Assembly: GCA_042219835.1 (NCBI GenBank) | Contig: JBHJMN010000008.1 | Span: 1-64,000 of the forward strand | Direction of reading: 5' to 3' | Source of the DNA: Paenibacillus_G elgii_A | GTDB taxonomy: Bacteria; Bacillota; Bacilli; Paenibacillales; NBRC-103111 | Length of the DNA stretch: 64,000 nucleotides | Shown: piece after piece, positions 33,233-39,684 of the stretch | Layout: each line of letters starts with the position of its first letter | Numbering within the stretch: the first letter of the stretch is position 1 | Program-made: the position numbers and the translations under genes | The notes under the pieces: generated by a model | Database searches by the model: none | What the model saw: the letters and a program-made list of their open reading frames with translations, nothing else | Told to the model about the DNA's origin: nothing

Positions 33233-34564
33233 ATGATAAACCTTAATCATGCGGATTTGGTTGTCGCCGGCGGAGGCTTGTCGGGAAGCCGGGTGGTCAT
33301 TCATATATTGAACCAATTGCTGGAAGCAGGCAAGGAAGCGGGAGAGAAGCCGATCGAAATCGTGATGATTGACCGTTTCGGCGAATTCGGACGCGGGATT
33401 CCTTACGGGAAACAAAGCCCATCCGGATTTTTGCTGATTGAACCGGCTGCCCAGTCGACGCCGAAAGAGTTTCGGGATTGGCTGTCGCTGCATTATAAGG
33501 AGCTGGTCCATGAAGGCGTGCATCATGAAGATCGATTGCTGCAGGCTTGGATATTTCGCTATAAAGAGCAGCTCGAGAGCGGGCAGGTAGACGAGCTTTA
33601 TGTGCCCCGGAAGCTGTTCGGCTTCTACGTCGAGCGCTTGCTTCGCGAAACGGTGCAGCTGGCGGAAGAGCGGAATTTGGCCAAGGTTGGGTTCGTTACA
33701 GGAGAGGTAACGGATATCGAGCCGGAGGCATTCGGCTTTACGACCCGGCTGGCCGACGATTTAAGCTTTCATAGCCGGGCGTTCGTGCTGGCAACGGGAT
33801 GCATCCCGCGAAGCAATAGCTACGGCTTGAGCGTGGACGAGGGGTACATCCACGATTTGTACGAGGATACCTATGCCGGTCTGGAACAGGCGGTTGCGAA
33901 GCGCGCCAAAGCGTTTGACCGGAAGCTGGACATCTTGATCGCAGGCTCGAACGCTTCGGCAATTGAGGCGATCTATTTTCTATCGAACCGTGCAGAGCTG
34001 CTCTCTGCTGTGCGCAGCATCAATGTCGTTTCCTCCAGCGGATATTTGCCGGGCGGCGTTATCGAAGGCGAAGAGAACGAAGCTCTGACATCAGGCGGCC
34101 AGCGTCCGTCGGCGCGCGAGTATATCGAGATCGCTGCCCGCTTTGTATCGGAAGGACTGGTCACCGCCACGCAGGCAAAAATTGTTCATATGGACAGCCG
34201 AGCGGATCAGCGGTTGTATATCGAAGCGGACGGACAGGAGGGGAAAATCGAGCTAACGGCGGATATCGTGGTGAACTGCACCGGAGCGGGACGCGTGAAC
34301 CGGACGGATTCCCCGTTGATCCGCAATTTGCGGGCGCGCGAAAATCATTTTAAAATGAACGCTTCCTTGCGGGGGTTCCAATTGCGGCCGAATGGTTACG
34401 AGCTTGAGGGAGTGGACAACGGTTTTGTTATCGGACCTTTATTGAACCAGGACGCCCTTGAAACCCACGTCGAAAGTATTCTGGCCGTGTACCGGGTAGC
34501 GGAGGGATTAGGCAACGTCTTGTACCAACGATTATCCGAGACGGCGATGGCATCGAAGGGTTAA
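33233..34564 (+). CDS. FAD/NAD(P)-binding oxidoreductase-like protein
   Basis: A 443-residue flavoprotein-like protein of the NAD_binding_9 type. It starts with a dinucleotide-binding motif ADLVVAGGGLSGSRVV, followed by an acidic strand end (EIVMIDRFGEFGRGIPYG), a second Rossmann-like DILIAGSNASAIEAIYFLS and the C-terminal VVNCTGAGRVNR. Similar folds occur in N-hydroxylating monooxygenases and other small-molecule enzymes; the substrate is unknown. ATG 33233 follows GGGTGGGAAG. The frame extends into the GNAT gene, but the earlier starts lack a ribosome-binding site. Confidence 0.75.
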   Translation: MINLNHADLVVAGGGLSGSRVVIHILNQLLEAGKEAGEKPIEIVMIDRFGEFGRGIPYGKQSPSGFLLIEPAAQSTPKEFRDWLSLHYKELVHEGVHHEDRLLQAWIFRYKEQLESGQVDELYVPRKLFGFYVERLLRETVQLAEERNLAKVGFVTGEVTDIEPEAFGFTTRLADDLSFHSRAFVLATGCIPRSNSYGLSVDEGYIHDLYEDTYAGLEQAVAKRAKAFDRKLDILIAGSNASAIEAIYFLSNRAELLSAVRSINVVSSSGYLPGGVIEGEENEALTSGGQRPSAREYIEIAARFVSEGLVTATQAKIVHMDSRADQRLYIEADGQEGKIELTADIVVNCTGAGRVNRTDSPLIRNLRARENHFKMNASLRGFQLRPNGYELEGVDNGFVIGPLLNQDALETHVESILAVYRVAEGLGNVLYQRLSETAMASKG

Positions 34565-34670
34565 CGGTTGAAATCAAGGCTTGCCGGACGATCCGACCCG
34601 AGGACCTCGTGCTTTCGGAGAGGAAGCGAACGCTAACCTTGCTATTTTCCTCTTGGAAGGGAGAGTTACG

Positions 34671-35318
34671 ATGATCATCTATCAATTGCCATCACAGGAA
34701 CGGCAGCTCGCGCTCACGTTCGACGACGGTCCGAATCCGGTCTATACTCCGCAAATTTTGGATTTGTTCAAGAAGCATCAAGCTAATGCCACTTTTTTCG
34801 TCATCGGCTCCTATGCCAAGCAATACCCGGACCTCCTTCGCCGGATTGTTGAAGAGGGGCACGAAATAGGAAACCATACGTACAGCCATCCTGCTTTGCC
34901 CAAATGCGAAAGGCAGGATGTTGATAACGAGCTGGAAACGACGAACGGGATTATTCAAGAAATTACGGGAATACAGCCTTCCTTGTTTCGCCCTCCTTAT
35001 GGCGAATTCAATAAGCATACCATCAAGGCGGCGGATCGGCTCGGGCTTCATACGGTGATCTGGCCGGATCATCAAAACACGAAGGACTGGAGTCTACCAG
35101 GCGCCGACACGATTGTGGAGCGGGTGCTGGAAACGCTGCAAACGGGCGATATTATATTATTTCACGACGGCAGTGGAGACGATGCGGGCGAGGACCGCAG
35201 CCAGACGGTGCAGGCTATCGAAATACTGCTCCCGCGTTTGATTGGCAATAACTACAAATTGGTAACCGTATCCCAGATGATGCGCAGTTATAATGAAGCG
35301 ATGATATTGCGCGTATAA
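34671..35318 (+). CDS. polysaccharide deacetylase (NodB domain) without signal peptide
   Basis: A 215-residue carbohydrate esterase family 4 domain that removes N-acetyl groups from GlcNAc-containing polymers. It has motif 1 LTFDDGPNP (D18, D19), motif 2 HEIGNHTYSHP (metal-binding His pair), motif 3 RPPYGEFN, and the late motif DIILFHDGSGD. The protein starts MIIYQLPSQERQLALTF, without a signal peptide or membrane anchor, unlike most such enzymes. ATG 34671 follows GGAAGGGAGAG; an upstream frame to 34581 adds no hydrophobic leader. It may act on intracellular oligosaccharides or leave the cell by a non-classical route. Confidence 0.83.
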   Translation: MIIYQLPSQERQLALTFDDGPNPVYTPQILDLFKKHQANATFFVIGSYAKQYPDLLRRIVEEGHEIGNHTYSHPALPKCERQDVDNELETTNGIIQEITGIQPSLFRPPYGEFNKHTIKAADRLGLHTVIWPDHQNTKDWSLPGADTIVERVLETLQTGDIILFHDGSGDDAGEDRSQTVQAIEILLPRLIGNNYKLVTVSQMMRSYNEAMILRV

Positions 35319-35426
35319 GAATTTGATTTGATAAAAATGTATAATTATACCATAAAGTGTATTTATATAAATAGTCTGGCTCCCTTTCTCCAGAATCCGG
35401 GTCCGTCAGTTTATTGCATCGTTCCT

Positions 35427-35466
35427 GGACTTGATTATGGTTCTCCATAATCGGGTCCTTTTGTTT
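35427..35466 (+). terminator. strong rho-independent terminator
   Basis: GGACTTGATTATGG (35427-35440), loop TTCT, CCATAATCGGGTCC (35445-35458): 14 pairs with two G-T, then a T-run. It is 108 bases after the deacetylase stop. Confidence 0.9.
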
Positions 35467-35578
35467 TGCGGGGAGCCATAATGGACAGGCACTGAAAATT
35501 TTTGGTTGGGAAAAAGAAACAAAACGGTTGCGTGCGACGTCCTTTATTTATAGTTATGGCTGCTGAGAGGTGGAGAAA

Positions 35579-36100
35579 ATGAACGGAATGAACGGATGGA
35601 AAGCGCGGATGCGGATGGCTGTTGCCGCCGCTTTGTTCGGGCTCGGATTGCTCAGTGCTTGCAATCACGAGGCGGGAAGGGATTTTGCTGCCGGAAAACG
35701 GACATGGGGCGAGCCGCATCATATTCGGGCGGAAGATATCGCGAGCCTGATCGTTACCGATTCTTCAGGCAACAAAGGTTCAATCGCGTCCCGGGATGCG
35801 ATCGGACAGTTTATCGACGCGATACAGGAAGCGACTGCAGAGGCGGCCAAGCTAGACATTCGGCCTCCTGACATGACGGTTGCTCTGAGCTTGAAGGATG
35901 GCAGAGAGTATCCAATGTACTTTTGGCTTGCTCAAAGTAACGATCGCCTGTTCGTAGACCAGGATCGTTCTGCAGGGTACTATAGGTTGACGGCAGAAGG
36001 GAAACATAAAATTTTACGTTTATTGGATGAAACGAGAAACAGCTTGAAATCGCGGTTTTATGCGCAAGGGGATAGGCAGGTCCCGAATCCTGCGGTATAA
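35579..36100 (+). CDS. hypothetical lipoprotein
   Basis: A 173-residue predicted lipoprotein. The N-terminus has charged residues (KARMR), a hydrophobic stretch (MAVAAALFGLGLL) and the lipobox LSAC, giving a lipid-modified cysteine near residue 28. The mature part has an IASLIVTDSSGNKGSIASRDAIGQFIDAI segment and YPMYFWLAQSNDRLFVD, resembling small Paenibacillus and Bacillus lipoproteins of unknown role. ATG 35579 follows GAGAGGTGGAG. Its stop overlaps a possible rnhB start (ATG 36100). Confidence 0.7.
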   Translation: MNGMNGWKARMRMAVAAALFGLGLLSACNHEAGRDFAAGKRTWGEPHHIRAEDIASLIVTDSSGNKGSIASRDAIGQFIDAIQEATAEAAKLDIRPPDMTVALSLKDGREYPMYFWLAQSNDRLFVDQDRSAGYYRLTAEGKHKILRLLDETRNSLKSRFYAQGDRQVPNPAV

Positions 36101-36159
36101 TGGAACATCATGGCGGATTGCCAAGGTCGAATCTTGGTGCAGGAAATGCGGGTGAGGAA

Positions 36160-36768
36160 ATGCTGGATTACGAACAGGAGATCTGGGGTCGAGGAAGAAC
36201 GCTTGTGGCCGGAGTTGACGAGGTCGGACGAGGCTGTTTATTCGGCGATGTGGTGGCTGCGGCGGTTATTTTACCACAAGGTCTGGTGCTCGAAGGCGTC
36301 GACGATTCGAAGAAGTTAACCGAGAAGAAGCGGGAAGCGTTATATGATGTGATCCGACAGGAGGCTCTGTCCATTGGAATCGGGGTCGCGGACGTCGACA
36401 CGATCGAACGGATCAATATTAAGCAGGCGGCGCGGCTCGCGATGAAGCGTGCGGTCGAACAGCTGGACCCCATTCCCGATTCACTGCTTGTCGATGCCGA
36501 GAAAGTCGATGTGGACGTGGAGCAGCTTGCCGTTATACACGGTGATGCTTTAAGCCAGTCGATTGCGGCCGCTTCCATTATTGCGAAAGTGACTCGGGAC
36601 CGCATGTGCTTGCAATGGGATTTGGAATTTCCGGAGTACGGCATTGCGATACATAAAGGATATGCGACAAAAATGCATCGGGAGCGTGTGGCGGAATATG
36701 GTCCGTCGCTGATGCATCGTAAAACGTTTCTAAGAAACATTGTTTACGAACAGCAGGTGCTGTTCTAG
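36160..36768 (+). CDS. rnhB: ribonuclease HII
   Basis: RNase HII cuts RNA in RNA-DNA hybrids and at single misincorporated ribonucleotides. The protein has the catalytic motif VDEVGRGCLFGDVVAAAVILP (Asp-Glu), DSKKLTEKKREALY, the later catalytic Asp in LLVDAEKVD and ASIIAKVTRDR, and HKGYATKMHRE. Most family members read DEAGRGPLAGPVV at the first motif; the form here is a variant but keeps the acidic residues. ATG 36160 (202 residues) matches the usual family start after GGTGAGG. ATG 36100, overlapping the lipoprotein stop, would add 20 unusual residues. Confidence 0.92.
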   Translation: MLDYEQEIWGRGRTLVAGVDEVGRGCLFGDVVAAAVILPQGLVLEGVDDSKKLTEKKREALYDVIRQEALSIGIGVADVDTIERINIKQAARLAMKRAVEQLDPIPDSLLVDAEKVDVDVEQLAVIHGDALSQSIAAASIIAKVTRDRMCLQWDLEFPEYGIAIHKGYATKMHRERVAEYGPSLMHRKTFLRNIVYEQQVLF

Positions 36769-36790
36769 CAGGTACAAGTCTGCGCTGAAA

Positions 36791-36878
36791 AAAGCCCGGC
36801 GGTTAGCCGATATATATCATGAACCGGAAATGCAGCCGGCAGGGAGACGTGAAGACGTAGCCTAAGCCGGCTTTATTT
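36791..36878 (+). promoter_or_regulatory. structured RNA element with two alternative foldings before the FliK-like gene
   Basis: GCCGGC (36835-36840) can pair with GCCGGC (36866-36871) around AGG...CCT and ACGT-gaag-ACGT, followed by TTTATTTG: a terminator-like hairpin. The upstream segment AAAGCCCGGCGGTTAG (36791-36806) can instead pair with CTAAGCCGGCTTT (36862-36874), using the same 3' strand. Another CCGG...CCGG hairpin lies at 36824-36839. Mutually exclusive pairings are typical of riboswitch or attenuator platforms; alternatively it is just a complex rnhB terminator. Confidence 0.45.
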
Positions 36879-36902
36879 GTATAGATGGAAGGAGCGGATG
36901 CG

Positions 36903-38993
36903 ATGAATATCAGCGGATTGATCCGGGGATTGGCGGGCGACGTGCAAATAGCGGAGCCTAAGGCCTTGGAGCTCAAGGTCGGGCAAGTGGTGAAGGGCAT
37001 GGTGCTTCAGGTTGGACCGGAGAAGGATGCTGTAGTCAATATCGGAGGGGTGCAGGTACGTGCTCAGCTCGAAGTGCCGCTGAAACCGGGGGAAGTGACG
37101 ATGCTTCAAGTGCAGCCGGAATCGCCGAACGGACAGGTGGTCCTTAAGCCGCTGCAGTCGAACGTGCAACTATCGGACGGATCTCTTACGGATATTGTGA
37201 AAACGATGGGACTCCCTGATTCTCCGGCAAACCGGCAGCTGGTACAGCTTTTGCATCAGGCCGGAGTAACGTTAACGAAGGAGAATGTGCAGGCTTTTGC
37301 AAAGCTGCAGGCTCAAATGCCTCCGAATATGCCGCAAGAAGCATGGCTTCCGTCGGCTGTCATCGCGTTTCAAAAAGGACTGGCGCTAACTCCGGAGACG
37401 GTCACATCGGTGCGGCAGGCGGTGCAAGGTCCGCCGTTTCATGAGGTTTTGGATCAGCTCGGACAGCTTGCAGGGCGCGAGCTGGAAGGGAACGCTTCGC
37501 TGTCGCCGCAAAGCCGCGAGCTGCTGCAAAACGTGCGGCAGCTTGTTCAACAGCTTCGCGATACGGCGAGCTTGCTGATCGGGGCGAAGCCCAACGGCGG
37601 AGAGGGGACGCCGGCAGCGGCGCAGCCGGGAGCGGGCGCAGGCGCGGGAGCACAAGCAGCGGCGCAGCGGGGGGCGGGCGCAGGCGCGGGAGCGCAGGCA
37701 GCGGCGCAGCCGGGAGTGGGCGCAGGCGCGGGAGCGCAAGCAGCGGCGCAGCCGGGCGCGGGCGCAAGCGCAGGGGCGCAAGCAGCGGCGCAGCCGGGCG
37801 CGGGCGCAAGCGCAGGGGCGCAAGCAGCGGCGCAGCCGGGAGCGGGCGCAGGCGCGGGAGCGCAAGCAGCGGCGCAGCCGGGAGCGGGCGCAGGCGCAGG
37901 CGCGCAGGCAGCGGCGCAGCCGGGCGCGGGCACAAGCGCGGGAGCGCAAGCAGTGGCGCAGCCAGGCGCGGGCGCGGGCGCAGGAGCGCAAGCAGCGGCG
38001 CAGCCGGGAGCGGGCGCAAGCGCGGGAGCGCAAGCAGCGGCGCAGCCGGGAGCGGGCGCAGGCGCGGGAGCGCAGGCAGCGGCGCAGCCGGGAGCGAGCG
38101 CAGGCGCGGGAGCGCAGGCAGCGGCGCAGCCGGGAGCGGGCGCAGGCGCGGGAGCGCAAACAGCGGCGCAGCCGGGAGCGGGCGCAGGAGCGCAAGCAAC
38201 GGCGCAGCCGGGAGCGAGCGCAGGCGCGGGAGCGCAGGCAGTGGCGCAGCCGGTACAAGCGCCGCAAGAGGGCGGCAACTTGATCGGGCGCCTTATGAAA
38301 ACGCTTGGCATCGAGCATGAGCACCAAGCGATGAAGCTGCTGGAGCGGGCCATGCCGGATGCCCCGCAGTCTCACGCATCAGCCGGTGCGCAAGCCGACT
38401 TTGCCAAATCGGCGGACACGCTCAAAAGCCTGCTGATGCAGCTGTCGCAGGCTTCCGATGCTCCGCAAGGCTTGAAGGACGCGGCCCAGCAGGCAGTGCA
38501 GCAAATTACCGGGCAACAGCTCATGTTAAGTGCCGACCGGAATACGATGCTTTCTCATCTCACGCTGTTTGTGCCGATCATGCATGTAGGCGGTGAACAG
38601 ACGGCTGCGGTTCATATTCAATCGCGCAAAGGCAAAAACGGCAGCCTGGACGCCAGCAACTGTCGGCTTGTGTTCGATCTGCGCATGAAAATGCTTGGAG
38701 ATACCATGGTTGACGTGCAGGTCGTAAACGGCATTGTCAGCCTGCATGTTCATAACGATTTGCCCTTTACGCAGGAGCTGCTGGAAGCGCACAAAGAAGA
38801 GATTGCGGCGGGACTTGCGTCCCTCGGCTATCAATTTATATCGATGAAATTCAGTCCGTATCCGACGAAAGCCGTTCAGGAGGGCAACGAAGCCGTTTCG
38901 GCTTTTGCCGAGACTCTTAACAATCCCGGAGCCGGCCGACTGCCAAACGCATACTCGCAAAAACCGTATAAGGGAATGGACATTCGGATATGA
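36903..38993 (+). CDS. ylqG: FliK-like protein with 14-residue repeats (YlqG-type)
   Basis: A 696-residue protein in the position of B. subtilis ylqG. The N-terminal part (1-235) is soluble and Gln/Pro-rich. Residues 238-445 are 15 copies of a 14-residue unit of the type AAAQPGAGAGAGAQ. The C-terminal part (about 540-670, CRLVFDLRMKMLGDTMVDVQ then GIVSLHVHNDLPFTQELLEAH) resembles the FliK C-terminal domain, which switches export specificity through FlhB. The next gene encodes an FlhB-C-like protein and overlaps by 4 bases, so the two probably work together. ATG 36903 follows GGAAGGAG. Function is inferred, not known. Confidence 0.72.
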   Translation: MNISGLIRGLAGDVQIAEPKALELKVGQVVKGMVLQVGPEKDAVVNIGGVQVRAQLEVPLKPGEVTMLQVQPESPNGQVVLKPLQSNVQLSDGSLTDIVKTMGLPDSPANRQLVQLLHQAGVTLTKENVQAFAKLQAQMPPNMPQEAWLPSAVIAFQKGLALTPETVTSVRQAVQGPPFHEVLDQLGQLAGRELEGNASLSPQSRELLQNVRQLVQQLRDTASLLIGAKPNGGEGTPAAAQPGAGAGAGAQAAAQRGAGAGAGAQAAAQPGVGAGAGAQAAAQPGAGASAGAQAAAQPGAGASAGAQAAAQPGAGAGAGAQAAAQPGAGAGAGAQAAAQPGAGTSAGAQAVAQPGAGAGAGAQAAAQPGAGASAGAQAAAQPGAGAGAGAQAAAQPGASAGAGAQAAAQPGAGAGAGAQTAAQPGAGAGAQATAQPGASAGAGAQAVAQPVQAPQEGGNLIGRLMKTLGIEHEHQAMKLLERAMPDAPQSHASAGAQADFAKSADTLKSLLMQLSQASDAPQGLKDAAQQAVQQITGQQLMLSADRNTMLSHLTLFVPIMHVGGEQTAAVHIQSRKGKNGSLDASNCRLVFDLRMKMLGDTMVDVQVVNGIVSLHVHNDLPFTQELLEAHKEEIAAGLASLGYQFISMKFSPYPTKAVQEGNEAVSAFAETLNNPGAGRLPNAYSQKPYKGMDIRI
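37614..38237 (+). repeat. 42-bp coding minisatellite, 15 units
   Basis: Tandem in-frame 42-base units (one of 36 bases) run through this stretch. All encode variants of AAAQPGAGAGAGAQ; changes are mostly G to S, P to R, A to V or T. The high similarity of units suggests recent expansion, so copy number may vary between strains. Confidence 0.92.
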
Positions 38994-39286
38994 AGGAGAA
39001 ACCAGTCGGGTTAAAAAAAGCGGTCGCTCTAAAGTACGCCCCTGAAATGTCGGATGCCCCGAAGGTTATTGCCAAAGGGAAGGGCAGAATTGCCGAGCAA
39101 ATTATGGAGAAAGCCAAGGAAAGCGGCGTTCCGATTCAGGAAGACGCATCGCTTGTCGAAGTATTGTCCAAGCTTGATCTGGATCAAGAGATACCGCCGG
39201 AGCTCTATAAACTGGTCGCCGAGGTGCTTAGTTATATTTACCGCTCGGATCAACGAGCCAAGGAATGGAGGAACGATGGCCGATGA
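38990..39286 (+). CDS. ylqH: FlhB C-terminal-like protein (YlqH/FlhX family)
   Basis: A 98-residue protein matching the cytoplasmic domain of the flagellar export switch FlhB after its cleavage site: KKAVALKYAPEMSDAPKVIAKGKGRIAEQIMEKAKESGVPI, then a helical tail. The membrane part and the NPTH cleavage motif are missing, so it is a free FlhB-C-like module. In other bacteria such proteins can stand in for FlhB-C. It overlaps the FliK-like gene by 4 bases (ATGA) and is followed by yraN, whose start overlaps its stop. Confidence 0.85.
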   Translation: MKEKPVGLKKAVALKYAPEMSDAPKVIAKGKGRIAEQIMEKAKESGVPIQEDASLVEVLSKLDLDQEIPPELYKLVAEVLSYIYRSDQRAKEWRNDGR

Positions 39287-39657
39287 AGGAAACCCGGCTC
39301 AGCCGCAAAGAGCTCGGAGCCCTCGGAGAAGCGGCGGCGGCCGATCATTTGCAGGGGCAAGGATTTAAGCTTCAGGGCCGAAACTGGCGCTGCCGAACCG
39401 GCGAAATCGACTTGATTGCCGAGGATCACGGGATTTTGGTTTTTATCGAGGTACGGACCCGCAGCATAGGCGGGACCTTCGGCACGCCGCAGGAGTCGGT
39501 CAATGCGCGCAAGCAGCGGCAGGTGATGGAGACCGCTCAAGTATACATACATATGCAGCGACTTCAGGACAAGCAGGTCCGTTTCGACGTGATCTCGATC
39601 CAAACGGACCTGACGGGCGTTATCCGGGAGCTTGAGCATATCCGCAACGCTTTTTAA
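39283..39657 (+). CDS. YraN family protein (UPF0102, endonuclease-like fold)
   Basis: A 124-residue protein of the UPF0102 family with a restriction-endonuclease-like core: GEAAAADHLQGQGFKLQGRNWRCRTGEIDLIAEDHGILVFIEVRTRS, holding the E...GEIDLI...EVK/R pattern of the PD-(D/E)XK fold. The role is unclear; the family is often near rnhB and comM, as here. ATG 39283 overlaps the preceding stop (ATGA) with GGAGGA upstream. It is convergent with comM, and the terminator hairpin starts inside its last codons. Confidence 0.87.
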   Translation: MKETRLSRKELGALGEAAAADHLQGQGFKLQGRNWRCRTGEIDLIAEDHGILVFIEVRTRSIGGTFGTPQESVNARKQRQVMETAQVYIHMQRLQDKQVRFDVISIQTDLTGVIRELEHIRNAF

Positions 39658-39684
39658 CCGAAAAGCGGCTGCGGATTTATTTTT
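39641..39684. terminator. shared terminator between yraN and comM
   Basis: TCCGCAACGCTTTT pairs with AAAAGCGGCTGCGGA, with small bulges, followed on the plus strand by TTTATTTTTT. It overlaps the 3' end of yraN. Confidence 0.72.

Noticed and set aside
36791..36878. Confident call of a c-di-GMP-I (GEMM) riboswitch
   Set aside because: Only GACG-nn-AAG and CCTAAG fragments recall the consensus; the tetraloop and receptor parts are not recognised. It is kept as an unnamed structured element.
37614..38237. Tandem array considered as a CRISPR
   Set aside because: Units are contiguous and coding, with no unique spacers between repeats, and no cas gene is near.
37386..38375. Three long minus-strand frames (265-329 codons) opposite the repeat region
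   Set aside because: All consist of Arg/Cys/Leu- or Pro/Ala-rich copies of the same 42-bp unit read backwards. They are low-complexity shadows of the plus-strand repeat.
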